Under the pieces are notes generated by a model that searched no databases, was not told where the DNA came from, and was given only the letters and a program-made list of their open reading frames with translations. Position numbers and translations under genes: made by a program. Below, piece by piece: positions 46,589 to 57,353 of a DNA stretch of 64,000 nucleotides (its first letter is position 1; every line of letters starts with the position of its first letter). Origin of the DNA: Allium sativum. Lineage: Eukaryota; Streptophyta; Magnoliopsida; Asparagales; Amaryllidaceae. The stretch is from positions 122,464,993 through 122,528,992 of the forward strand of contig CM060912.1 of assembly GCA_030737875.1 (NCBI GenBank). Direction: 5' to 3'.

Positions 46589-47622
46589 GTTGGTATCAGA
46601 GCTTTGGTTTACAAAGCTCAGAGAATAAGGCACATTAGAACCATACGAGAGAATTCATCAGATATTGGATTAGTAATATCCAATTAGAATGACTCGTTAG
46701 AGATGGGATCAGTAGTATCCTAGAACGAGTGTGAAGAGTAATTTTATTTTTTTTAAAGTGAAAACAAATTTTTGTTTTGAAAATTTAAATCAATTTTTCG
46801 TATTTGATTATCTATTTATATTGAGTTGGACAGTCCAGTATATAAAGATTTTGCGTATACGTCTGATCCACGTGTATTTGAAATTTTAATATACTGGATA
46901 GATATAGAATCACACTCTAGTCGCCCGGAGATGATTCAGATGATGAGGCCTCATCATCAGTGTTTATATTCGAGTGACGAAAGTGAGATTCCTATATATT
47001 TCCATTAGACTGGTGTGAGAACCAAAACTTATATATATTGTTAGAACACCTTGTTGTGATTTGGCATCAAAAACATGATTTTCTTTTTATGTATCAAAAT
47101 TATGAATTTGAAAACTCTAATCCACTAATTGATTGATGTTTGTGTTGCTTGTTTAATTGTTTGATAGTTTTAAACCATTTGGCCTAATTGAATCAAAAAT
47201 TGAATTATATTGAAAATTGGTCGCATTTGCTTGCATATACATATACTTATTTTGAACAGGTCATAGCAAGGAGGCTAGAGCCAGAGAATAAAATTTGTTT
47301 GCCCGACAAATAGGTACATGTTTACTACATAATTTACTGTTTTGTTTGGGTGATGATGATTTTGTGAGCCTATTGGCTAGCCGCTTGGCTTTTTCTTTTT
47401 CTTTTTGAGATCTGAAGGACCGGGGAAGCTATTTGAAATTCCCCGATGCTCCCATTGCAGGGGAGGTTATGGCGAAATTTTTCGAAAATTTAGGGTGTTA
47501 GCCAAATTTTTGAAATTTTGAAAATTCTCAGAAACTAAAGAGTTGGAGAATAGAAGCCAGATCGAGCGTAGAGTTGAATAATCAAACCTCTTTCGACTTT
47601 GTTCCTTTTCGGGGACGAAAAG
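46589..47622 (+). other. D internal region with PBS, non-coding
   Basis: The PBS TGGTATCAGAGC is at 46591-46602. No gag or pol can be read; the 60-codon frame at 46826-47008 is unrecognised. The block 47366-47408 is shared with A. It is followed by CGGGGAA/TTCCCCG (about 47421-47445), a 7-bp stem, and CTCCC-attgcag-GGGAG, possible packaging or dimerisation hairpins (inference). Confidence 0.85.
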
Positions 47623-47639
47623 TTTTAAGTGGGGGAGAT
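47605..47639 (+). promoter_or_regulatory. D pre-PPT hairpin and polypurine tract
   Basis: CTTTTCG-GGGA-CGAAAAG (47605-47622), then the polypurine tract AAGTGGGGGAGA (47627-47638) and the 3' LTR at 47640. Confidence 0.9.
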
Positions 47640-49904
47640 TGTAACAACCCGTAAAATGCGGGCCAGTTTGAAATTTTTATTTTGGCAATTTTAGCTGAAT
47701 TTGAATATTTAAATTGAATTATTTTAAATAATATCGACGAGAAATTTATTTCGAATATAATTCGAACGTATATATTATACGCGTCGTCGTTAGAATATAA
47801 ATATTTATATATAATTATAAATAGAATTGAAAATGGCGTAGTAGTTCGATAATTCGATTTCAAACTTCAATTGAATATACCGGGTGCAAAACAATCCGGA
47901 TTTTGGTGAAACCAAAAACATTAGGATCTAATTGTGAATATCTTTCTAACGAATCCGAAAAATCAAGATTTCATGGCGGGGATCAAAAGATATGTCCAGT
48001 TGAAAATTCTGAATAGTCGCTATGGAATTCAGGCCCTTAAAAATAGACATTTTGCAAACGACCTCGGATTTTGACGAAACCAGTTTTGTTGGGTCCGTGA
48101 TGTCAAATTATTGCTAGGTTTCAAATTTCATAGTTTTTCGAATCAATATGTGAGCGTGGCAAAAGAAAACGCGTTTGACAAGTTTCAGTTGAATTTAATC
48201 GACTGGAAATTGGCCATTCTTCAAATGGTCTCAGAATTCGACGAAACTAGTTTTGATAGGACCGTATCGTCAATACGAAGCTAGAAAATATTTTTCTGGA
48301 ATTTTTCTGGTTAGTATGTGACCCCGGTAGTTTGAAATGTACGTTTAAAATTCAATATAGTGATTTAAATGTAAATTCAACGGAAACTGATCTTAACGTC
48401 CGAATCAACCTACGATACATATCCCATTGTGTTCGGAATGGGGGTAAAACGCTAGGGACGACAGGCGGTGGGTTCGATTCTGAAGTCGATAGGAAAAGTT
48501 ACCTTTCGGCGAGAAACAAAATAATTAAATAATAAAAAAAATACCTTTCTCTCCTTAACCAGGCCCCCCCCGTTCCAAATCATTTCAAAAGAAAGAAAAA
48601 AAAAGAAAAAATCCCGAATCGATCCGTCGCCCCCCCCCCCAGAAGCTCCGCTCGCCGCTGGCGCCTCCGACCAGAGCGCCGCCCCCTCCATCTCCTCCTC
48701 CCGCCGCTTCTCCCTTCCTCCGATTGAATCCCACTCGCGAAAACCCTCGAAGCCCCCCCTTCTACTGAACGCGTCGCCACCTGAAGGCAGCCCCACCGCC
48801 TCGCCTGACCTCTTCCACCCCGCTTCCAGCACCTCCTCCCACCACCGATTCCGCCAGTAAACCCCCCCCCCCCCTCTGTAAGTCGGTTTTTTTTTAATTT
48901 ATTTGTTTTATTTTTATTTTATATAAGTGGAAAAGTAAAACTGATTTTTTTAGAATTTTAAACTGTTTTTTTTTTTAAAAGATTTCGAAACTGAATTTTA
49001 TTTATTATATAAACTGAAATTTATTTATTATATAAACTGAATTTCATTTATGTTGTAAAGTTATAAAAATGTAATCTTTTATATGGTAGTAAGTGAAAAA
49101 TATGATTTTTATATTTTTAAAGTAATAAAAATATAACTTTTATACGAGTGGCAAAATAAAAATATGATTTTTATATTTTTAAAGTATTAAAAATATAGTC
49201 TTTACTATATAGAAGATGTAAAAATATGATTTTTGGTTAGGTAGAGAATTAGGAATATAATTTTTACATGATAGGAATATTAAAAATATCATCTTTATAT
49301 GTGTAGGAAAAATAAAAATGAGATTTTTATAAAGATGAAATCTTTAAATTTGAAAAGGCGAAGTCTATATTTTTATAAAGGTGAAATCTTTTATTTTAGA
49401 AAAGGGAAATCTTTATATGGAAAATAACGTGATAAAAATATAATTCTTATCTATATAACAGCATAGTAAAAATTCGATTTTTATATATTGAATAGCATAG
49501 TAAAAATTCGATTTTTATATAAAGTATAACGAAGTGAAAATTCTATTTTTACAAATATGAAATAGCGATGAAAATTCTATTTTCACAATATGAAGTTAGC
49601 GATAAAAATATGATTTTTATATAATAGAGAATATAAAAATGTGATTTTTATATTTATAGTGACTACGGGCAATGAAGATGACGAAGATGCGATGACGATG
49701 AAGATTTCTATCAAAGAAGAGTCAAGATGTTTGGATAGCTATATGTGAGAATTTCTCACCTTTCAATTTCTTTTTCTAGTTATATATATATATATACTAG
49801 GATGCAGACGGTGCTTAGTAGCACCCGACACAATCGTCCACAGACCATGGACTTGTTTGTTTGGTTGCGTAGATTAGTTGGATTATTTGATTGAAATTGA
49901 ATTG
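47640..49904 (+). repeat. Element D 3' LTR, segment 1
   Basis: Nearly identical to 40097-42355. Ends at E's left target duplication AATTG (49900-49904). Confidence 0.95.
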
Positions 49905-50173
49905 TGTAACAACCCGTATTTTCAATAACCTGTAATAACATAAATTGAGGCAGGATTAAATTATAAAATGGGAATCAAGGGAAACGGGCTATGCCATTGC
50001 GTTCGTCTCGGAAAAATACGCGAAATAGAGTCCGAGTTTTCGAAAATCGGAGTCCGTATGACCCAGTTAAGGCCCATTGAAGTTTGCAGAAAATTACTAA
50101 GTAAAAATCAGATTCAAATTTGAAGAATTGGGCCAGCTGGGCCAAGGCGGGAAAATTCCCGCCAGGGGCCCCA

Positions 50174-50230
50174 TGTCGACAGGGTCCCCAGGGAGTCGAC
50201 TGCCCTGTCGATAGCCCTGTCGACAGGGGG
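50174..50230 (+). repeat. CCCTGTCGACAGGG palindromes in E's U3
   Basis: GTCGAC occurs three times in 57 bp, ending in a perfect 14-nt palindrome CCCTGTCGACAGGG. The other LTR (57623-57690) has one more (TCGACAGGCCTGTCGA), gained or lost through a 12-bp direct-repeat event. It sits at the same place relative to the TATA box as B's 37-bp palindrome array. Confidence 0.9.
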
Positions 50231-50364
50231 TGCCCGGCTGATTAGCCTGGTGCACCATTTCTGATTGGGGTTGGGTCTTGTGGCTGGTTTCTAGAGAGTT
50301 CCGGGATCTGATGGCCCTAATTCAATCTAGGGTTAATCCTATGGTTCAAATCACTAACCTAATC

Positions 50365-50372
50365 TATAAATA
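50365..50372 (+). promoter_or_regulatory. TATA box of E's 5' LTR
   Basis: TATAAATA followed by AGACCCTA, as in B; the 3' LTR copy is at 57826-57833. Confidence 0.75.
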
Positions 50373-50885
50373 AGACCCTAACCTACCCTAAATCATTCAT
50401 TATTCATCCTAGTAACTAAACTATGCCAAAATCCATCCTCTCATGGCCTCCACCCTCTTCATACAATTCCTAATTTAATTCCTAAGTGATTTTCCATGCA
50501 TACAAGCATATTTAGGCTTGTATGATCCTCCTTAGCTTGCATTAAAGGCTTGTTTTTCTATTGGCATCATAAAGGAGGAGTCTTGATCAAGTTTGCTTGC
50601 ATTTGGGGGTTTTAATTAGTTACATAAGGGGTTTCTTGCATTTGTTATACTCATTTGAGTCCGCATAAGCATTGTAAGCCCTCTTACCTTCACTTTACAA
50701 ACTCTAAAGTTAATATGTGGTGAAAGTTGAGATTTATGTGAGTTTAGTTGATTATGCATGCTTATGCGAACTCACTATACCATGTTTTGCATGTTTCCTA
50801 AGTTATGCATGCATATGCGAGTTTACTATGTCATGTTCTACATGTTTAATGGATTATGCATGTTTATACTAGTATACTAAGCCAT

Positions 50886-51335
50886 GAAATGGCAAGTTGT
50901 GCATGTTTGACAAGTTATGCATATTTATGCAAGTTTAAATTGACAAGTTGTGCATGTTTGACAAGTTGTGCATGTTTATGCAAGTTTAAAATGACAAGTT
51001 GGGCATGTTTTGGCAAGTTGTGCATGTTTTTGACAAGTTGTGCATGTTTATGCAAGTTTAAAATGGCAAGTTGTGCATGTTTTGACAAGTTGTGCATGTT
51101 TGACAAGTTATGCATATTTATGCAAGTTTAAATTGACAAGTTGTGCATGTTTGACAAGTTATGCATATTTATGCAAGTTTAAATTGACAAGTTGTGCATG
51201 TTTGACAAGTTGTGCATGTTTATGCAAGTTTAAAATGACAAGTTGGGCATGTTTTGGCAAGTTGTGCATGTTTTGACAAGTTGTGCATGTTTATGCAAGT
51301 TTAAAATGACAAGTTGTGCATGTTTGACAAGTTAT
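50886..51335 (+). repeat. Minisatellite of ACAAGTTGTGCATGTTT units in E's LTR
   Basis: Irregular tandem array of a ~17-bp unit (ACAAGTTGTGCATGTTT) with interspersed TATGCAAGTTTAAA, giving a higher-order period of about 50-58 bp. Open frames on both strands come from the repeat. Counterpart at about 58350-58815. Confidence 0.9.
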
Positions 51336-51723
51336 GCATGATTAAGGTAATATGCAAGTCCACTATGCTAAGTTATGCAAGTTTAACATGGTATGCATGT
51401 TTATGGTAGTATGCAAGTTCACTATGCTAAGTTGTGCAAGTCTAACATGTTATGCATGATTGTTGTGCAAGTTTATCATGTATGTTGTGCCAAGTTCCCT
51501 CTTCCTATCCTTTATGCGTTACTACGAATATGTAAGCGATAGAATGACGTTGGGGGTTTGGGGTAAACTTAAAATACATGAAAATATAAGATTGGGAATT
51601 TACCTATTAAGTTAGGTCTACCCCTTGGGAATTTACCTATTAAGTTAGGTCTACCCAAGTAATTGTTTGACTTGTGATTATGTTTTGAAATGAAGTAGAC
51701 ATGACACTTAGAAAACACAAGAG

Positions 51724-51827
51724 TGGCCAACTCGAGGTTGGGTTGAGTTTGTAGCGTAATTCTACCCGGAACCGACCGGCTTAACTAGTGGCTACAAACA
51801 ATAGGACCCAATGTGAGAAGTTGGTCA
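51724..51827 (+). other. Structured module, copy E-1
   Basis: P0: TGGCCAACT/AGTTGGTCA, 9 pairs with one wobble (51724-51732, 51819-51827). P1: TTGGGT/ACCCAA (51738-51743, 51806-51811). P2: GTTTGTAGC/GCTACAAAC (51747-51755, 51791-51799). P2b: CTA/TAG (51762-51764, 51786-51788). P3: CCGG/CCGG (51766-51769, 51776-51779). The core CCCGGAACCGACCGG is the same as in B-1, with other stems. Confidence 0.8.
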
Positions 51828-51839
51828 TGTGGTGCCAGA

Positions 51840-51928
51840 AACCCGAGGTTAGACTAAGTTGTGGTGTAAACCTACCCGGACCCGCCCGGCCTAACTAGTA
51901 ACCACAACAAGGTCTAATGTGAGAGGTT
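51840..51928 (+). other. Structured module, copy E-2
   Basis: P0: AACC/GGTT only (51840-51843, 51925-51928). P1: TTAGAC/GTCTAA (51849-51854, 51912-51917). P2: GTTGTGGT/ACCACAAC (51858-51865, 51901-51908). P2b: CTA/TAG (51872-51874, 51896-51898). P3: CCGG/CCGG (51876-51879, 51886-51889). P0 is the weakest here. Confidence 0.75.
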
Positions 51929-53223
51929 AAGGTGCATTAAATTAATTAATGCCTCATGATTAGGGTTAAGTCAGGGTCCACTAATACTTAACCAATTTGG
52001 GGATTCGAGGGATTAGAATGTGGTTAAGTTGTGAACCGTTGGTCACACTTAACTAGTTTAATCCATTTGGGAGTTCAAGGGATTAGAATGGGGTTAAGCC
52101 ACACTTAACCAGTTTAATCCAGGATCAGTGAAGGGTTAAATCACACCTAACCCTCTTAGAAACCCTAGCAACGTGGTCTGTTCCAGCAGTAATCCCAGTT
52201 TGGTATCATTCACAACCCTAGAGGCTAGGCTAGGGCGGGGCACGATTACTGGACTGATGTAAGCGACCAAAGGGCGATGGCCGAGTGGTACAGCGGTGCG
52301 GGTCCGGCGGGCTACGGACGTGCACGTAGTCCGATGTTGGGCAAACTCGAGGCACGGGTACCAGTAGATTAGAGCTGTGCATTATTGCTTAAGTGTCTGG
52401 GGTTGACATCCGAGGGCTTGATACACCCAAAGGGGGGGACCCAGCACAGTCTAACTACAACCATACGTGGGCCATATGGACACCAACACTTGACGTGTTA
52501 GGTTTATAGGGAGCCGATCGATTAGACCGTTGGGCTGGACCTTGTATTAAGGTCACCTTATGTTATTGGGCCAAAGCTTGGGCCAAGGGATCAATATCTG
52601 TTATGTTGGGTTGCTAGTACACCGTGGTGCAAAAACTTAACCATGTTTATGCGATGACACCTCTATCTATCTTGTAGTTAATTTACCATGCCAGTATGTT
52701 GTTATCTATGATCATCTCAGTTCCCATCATGATGTTAACTTTATTAGTTTATAGACTGATCGTAGCAGGGCTTACTCAGTCTTTTTGACTGACCCGTTTT
52801 GTTTCGCCTCTTTTCTTCCGTTCCCCCCCCCCTCCCCCCCCAGGTTCTCAGGGAGGGAATACAGGAGCCTAGCTTGGATCTTGGCTGCTTTCTTGGATAG
52901 CCCATGTATGTTTTGGACTTGGGCTCGCTATGGTTTCTTCCACTTTGGGGATAGCTACTATTATGTTTTCTTTTTCAGTTTCAGATAATGTTATTTCATG
53001 TACTAGACTTGTTTATTTGGGAAATTGACATTTTGATGTACCAGACTTGTTTTTGAAATGGTTTAAAATCTTCCGCTGTTTTATTTGCTTACTCTGTTTA
53101 TTTACATATATATATATGTCATGTCCTGCCTTGCTATATCATTATGCATGTTTACCAATAATGCCCCTCCAAAGCTAGTGCATTCCTTTGCGAGTGACCC
53201 TGGCGGAGGTGGGGTGTTACATT

Positions 53224-53235
53224 TGGTATCAGAGC
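53224..53235 (+). other. Primer-binding site of E
   Basis: TGGTATCAGAGC two bases after the LTR end. Confidence 0.95.
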
Positions 53236-53417
53236 ATATGGTTTACGAGAAGGGATAAAAAGGGTTTTAAAACTTTTGAAAAGAAAAACTATTTTCAAAA
53301 CCAAGTATAAAGTATTTTCCAAAGAAAAGTCTAGTTGTTTTTAAAAGGCTATTCCCCAAAAGCCATTAGCACTATCCTTTGACTCCTCGTTTGAACTCTT
53401 TTCTTTTCATTTCCAGC

Positions 53418-54380
53418 ATGTCTGATAATCTCATCTTGCCCGAAGGAGTAACGATACCCGATTGGTTTCGTCGGTACTTGGAAGTCACGGCACCGGTCCC
53501 GGGTGTCTCTAATGTTGTCTTTCCAGTCGAGGCCGTTGTTCCTCCCCCTCCTCCCGTAGCTGATGTTCCTCTTCCCCCTCAGCCTCCACAAGCGGATTTT
53601 GCGGAAACTTGCAAGAACTTTAAGAGGATGGGCGGCAAGAATTTTAATGGAACAGAGACTTTTGTAGAAGCAGGGAATTGGTTGAAAGAGACCGAAGATC
53701 TTTTAGCCTCCTTTGATATAGGTGACATCAGGAAGGTTTTGTTAGCAGTATGGTTGCTAAAGGAAGAAGCTGCACGTTGGTGGGTAGTCACCACCGCTAC
53801 TAGGCCAATTGAGACTTGGGATGACTTTAGAGGAAGGTTTGGACTGAGATTCTTATCACTGAAGCAAGGGGACATGACTATTAGGGAATACATAGATAAG
53901 TTTAATCAACTGGCTCAGGACGATTTAGACTTGGTTAATACAGCTCAGAAGAAGGCCCTACACTTTGCTCTAGGATTAAACGAGCCATTACATGGTTTGG
54001 CCATGTCTCATATACCCTTGGGGGCGACTTTCGAGAGTTTGGTGAATTTGGCCCTACTTCAAGAAGAAGATAACAATGACAAGAAAGAGGTCAAGGCGAA
54101 TGAGTCTCAAGACAAGAGAGTAAATTCCGGGAAACGGGGCAAGAATAACCACAACCGCAAGAACAAGCCAAGAGGGAATATGAAATGCAACTTCTGTGGT
54201 AAAGTTGGACATATAGCCAGGGAATGTAGGAAGAAGGAAAAGAGAAAGCGGGGCGAATGCTTCATTTGTGGTGAGTTTGGACATTTCAGCAAGGATTGCC
54301 CGAGGAAACAGGGGCAAGGCCAGACTCAGGGTACAGGACTATCTGGAGGGCGAGTTCATCCCCTCAGCACCAGCTTATGA
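53418..54380 (+). CDS. gag: E Gag polyprotein (capsid and nucleocapsid)
   Basis: 320 codons from the first ATG in frame (MSDNLILPEG), preceded by a pyrimidine-rich leader. Residues about 40-58 are Pro-rich. The retrotransposon-gag capsid domain spans about 65-215 and carries the usual landmarks FNGTE, WLKETEDLL, EEAARWW, WDDFRGRF, REYIDKFNQLAQ and ALGLNEPL. A basic linker leads to two CCHC zinc knuckles (C257, C260, H265, C270 and C281, C284, H289, C294), which bind the genomic RNA. It forms the virus-like particle in the cytoplasm. The frame ends in TGA followed by TAG, just where pol would continue in the same frame, so only Gag could be made. It could package E's own RNA or that of relatives (inference). 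Confidence 0.92.
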   Translation: MSDNLILPEGVTIPDWFRRYLEVTAPVPGVSNVVFPVEAVVPPPPPVADVPLPPQPPQADFAETCKNFKRMGGKNFNGTETFVEAGNWLKETEDLLASFDIGDIRKVLLAVWLLKEEAARWWVVTTATRPIETWDDFRGRFGLRFLSLKQGDMTIREYIDKFNQLAQDDLDLVNTAQKKALHFALGLNEPLHGLAMSHIPLGATFESLVNLALLQEEDNNDKKEVKANESQDKRVNSGKRGKNNHNRKNKPRGNMKCNFCGKVGHIARECRKKEKRKRGECFICGEFGHFSKDCPRKQGQGQTQGTGLSGGRVHPLSTSL

Positions 54381-56340
54381 TAGAGGTAGTGTTTCCGTTG
54401 AAAATCTTGTTTACATTTTCTGATTTTCCCTGTTCGAACTTTGTTTGATTCTGGCACATCGCATAGTTTTATTTCATCTGATCCAGTTGAAAGTTTTGCA
54501 CCTAAGTACTAGTGTAGTGGATGATCCCGTATGTGTTTCAAATCCAATTGGGGGTTCTGCCCGTTTGTCTATGGTCTGAGTGGATTTGAAAATTTCTATC
54601 TTAAGTATAGAATTCTCGCGGGATGTTTATATTCTCGGTTTCAGGGGATATGGGTTGGTTTTGGGCATGGAATGGTTGTCCGGTTTTGGGGCCATTCTGG
54701 GTTTTTGTATATAGGGGTGTGAGGCTCATGACTCGCCTCGGTAATACCCTAGAAATTTCTAGCAACCCTATGGGTCCCGTCATGATTGTTATCTTGAGTC
54801 CCTCAACTCGTCTATCGATAGTTTGCAATCTGTGAGGGTGGTACGAGAACATTCTGATATCTTGGGGAAAGTGAAGGGGTTACCCTTAGACGTGGGATAG
54901 ATTTCCGCATTATCTGGTTGGTAATACCAAGCCAGTTTCGTGGCCGGTTAGGCACATGACCTCACGAGGTGAGAGTTAAGAAAGCAAGTCAAGGAGTTGC
55001 TTGAGAAGAACTTCCTGAGGCGAGGCATTTTCGAGTAGGGTGCTCCAGTAGTATTCGTTACTGATGTGGACAGTTTGCTTCGCTTATGTGTTGATTATCG
55101 TGAGGAGAATAGACAACCGCTATCAAGGGTTGATGATTTGTTTGAACAGCTTGTAGGAGCATCTGTTTTCTTTTGATCCAGCTACCAGATTCCATCAGCT
55201 TAGGATGGCTGAGGATGGAATTGACAAGACTGTGTTTAGGACTCTAGATGGATTTTTAGAATGGCTAGCCATACTATTTGGTTTGACTAATGCACCCGCG
55301 TATTGCGTAAACTTGATGGGTAGGGTGTTTAGGGAGTCCTTGAACAAGTTTGTCATGGTCGCCATAGACGATATTTTGATCTCCTCAAAAGAACGAGGAA
55401 GAACATGCTATACATCTCAAGGAGGAGATGGATACGCTTAGAGCCACCAGTGGAAGGTCAAGTTCTCCAAATGTCACTTTGGAGGAAAGAAATTGGATTT
55501 CTTGGGCACATAGTTCCTAAGAAGGCTTAGCGGGGGATCCCGTTAGAGTAATTGCGGGTTAAGACCGGAAAGCTCTGAGAAGGGCAATTGAAGTAAGAAG
55601 CTTCCTCCGTTTGGCTAGTTAGTTGGCATTCCCGGGGCTTAGACTTACTCTTCTGGATCAAGAAGGGCGTTTCATGGGAAGAAGACCCGCAGTTAGTCAA
55701 GAACATGGACCAGTTGATTCGAGGCGAGATGTTAAGTCACCTCGTTAGATTTATTATAGATAACAAGGGATGACTAAGGCGCGATGAGAGATTAGGTGTT
55801 CCTCGAGTGGAAGACTTGGTAAAGAAGGTTCTTGAAGATGCGCATCACTCGAGGAGGTGGCCGAGTTGGTTTCAGGATACATGTTGTGCCACCAGGTTGA
55901 GGCCAAGTCATAGAAGCCCAGTGGGCCATTACCTCCATTGGAAGTTTCGCAAGGGAAGTGTGACAACATCTCGATAGATTATGTGGATAGACTACCTAGA
56001 TCAAAGAAAGGGAATACGGGTATGTGGGTCATAATAGGTAGACTCACGAAGAGTGCTCATTTCAGACCGGTGAAGAGCGAGAGGACTGCATCATAGTTAG
56101 CAACGGTTTACCCTCAAGAAGTTGGCCAGTTTTGAAGGAGCCTACAGGAAGCCATGAGTAGACAACTGAATCTAGGTATGGCCTATCACTCATAGGCGGA
56201 TGGTTCATTTCGATTAGGCATGAGTTATAGAAAATCACGTTTATAAGGGCAATTGGCAACGTGGAATACTTTATAGTAAGTAGACGAGATCCAGGATTCA
56301 CTAGTGAATTTTGGAGAGCTTGCATGAAATCATGAGGTTA
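54381..56340 (+). pseudogene. pol: E pol remnant: protease, RT and integrase, heavily decayed
   Basis: Directly after gag, in the same frame, the protease active site is still readable as LFDSGTSHSFIS (catalytic Asp codon at 54447-54449), but stops lie between gag and it and again after KY. Protease/RT pieces follow (about 54640-55100, out of frame). An RT palm block at 55205-55441 includes MAEDGIDKTVFRTLDGF and FVMVAIDDILISSKE. Integrase pieces at about 55850-56330 include scrambled zinc-domain and DRLTKSAHF-like sequence. Deletions have removed RNase H and most of the integrase C-domain. No enzyme can be made. Confidence 0.85.
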
Positions 56341-57318
56341 TAGTATGTTTAGGCCAAGTATACAGAAGGAAGAATAAGTGGAAAAGGAAGACGAGAGGCA
56401 ATAATGAAATGAGTTCCAACTCGAATTTGGGAAATAGGAGTTAGGAAGCCAAGGAATCATGAAGTGGAAGATAGTCAAAGCACAGTGGAGTTAAGCTCAA
56501 GGAAACGTGACTAAGAAGAGCGAAGACTAGATACGCGCATCATATCTCTTTCTAAGAGTGCATCCTTGATCCTAGTTTTCCTGTGGAGCTTGCTTGCAAG
56601 TTATCTTTCGTATATATCCTCTCGGTCCCATTCTCGATCTTATTTCTGTTGTAAACTCCATAAGGGGGTTAAGACTCATCGGTTAGTACTATATGCCAAA
56701 GTTTGAACGGATTTCTTGTAATCCAAAAAGGAGTTTATCTAGTTTATCTAGTTTATCTAGTTTATCGTGTCTATCTTGTCATGAGAACCTTAGGTAGAAA
56801 CCCTTTGGTTGAAACATGTGTTTGAAGAATGTTATGTTTGGTGGTTGCAAGTGGTTGTAAGTGTTTGCAAGTGGTTGCTCGTGGATGCATTATACACGAT
56901 TAGGCACTAGATCGGCTCGCACACTCCTCATGTTGCATATGCATGAGTGTTTATGCTTATTCATGGATGAAATTCGTATGCTATCACATGGATGTTGCAT
57001 ATGGATGTATGATTGAGCACGCATGTAGATATTATACATTATGTTAGGAATTTGCATACATATGGATTCATTTCACTGACATACATATGCATTAAGGAGG
57101 TTTACTGTATCAGTGACCGCCTGATTTACATACATATGCATTAAGGAGGTTTACTGTGTCAGTAACCGCCTGATTTTTGCATTAGGTAAGTACATATACA
57201 CACACTTTTGCATATGTTCATCCAGCATTTAGAATCTTGTAAGGACAATGATTGCTCGTGGATGATGCTTTGAGTAGATGGATGATTGGATGGTAGGATA
57301 CGTTCTTCCTAACTTGAA
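56341..57318 (+). other. E 3' untranslated region
   Basis: Non-coding. It contains TTTATCTAG tandem repeats (about 56733-56765), GTGGTTGC words shared with B, and a 49-bp tandem duplication (57079-57127 and 57128-57176), each unit with a hairpin TTACTG-nnn-CAGTRA extended by GGAGG/CCGCC. Confidence 0.8.
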
Positions 57319-57353
57319 GATTTCGGGGACGAAATCCTTTAAGGAGGGGAGAA
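57319..57353 (+). promoter_or_regulatory. E pre-PPT hairpin and polypurine tract
   Basis: GATTTCG-GGGA-CGAAATC (57319-57336) and polypurine tract AAGGAGGGGAGAA (57341-57353), the same as in B. Confidence 0.9.

Larger units (their letters stand above)
49905..53221 (+). repeat. Element E 5' LTR
   Basis: Starts TGTAACAACCC and ends GGGGTGTTACA. It holds palindromes (50174-50230), a TATA box (50365-50372), a minisatellite (about 50886-51335), two GGGAATTTACCTA hairpins (51591-51655), two structured modules (51724-51928), repeats of ACTTAACC/GGTTAAG (51985-52150), and a GC-rich end with poly-C runs at 52825-52842. Nothing in it codes for protein. Confidence 0.95.

Noticed and set aside
52276..52289. 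tRNA-like A box (GATGGCCGAGTGGT) in E's LTR, also at 59756-59769
   Set aside because: It resembles the 5' part of plant Leu/Ser tRNAs, but no B box, anticodon arm or pairing acceptor stem follows. It may be chance or a tiny SINE/tRNA fragment, not a tRNA gene.
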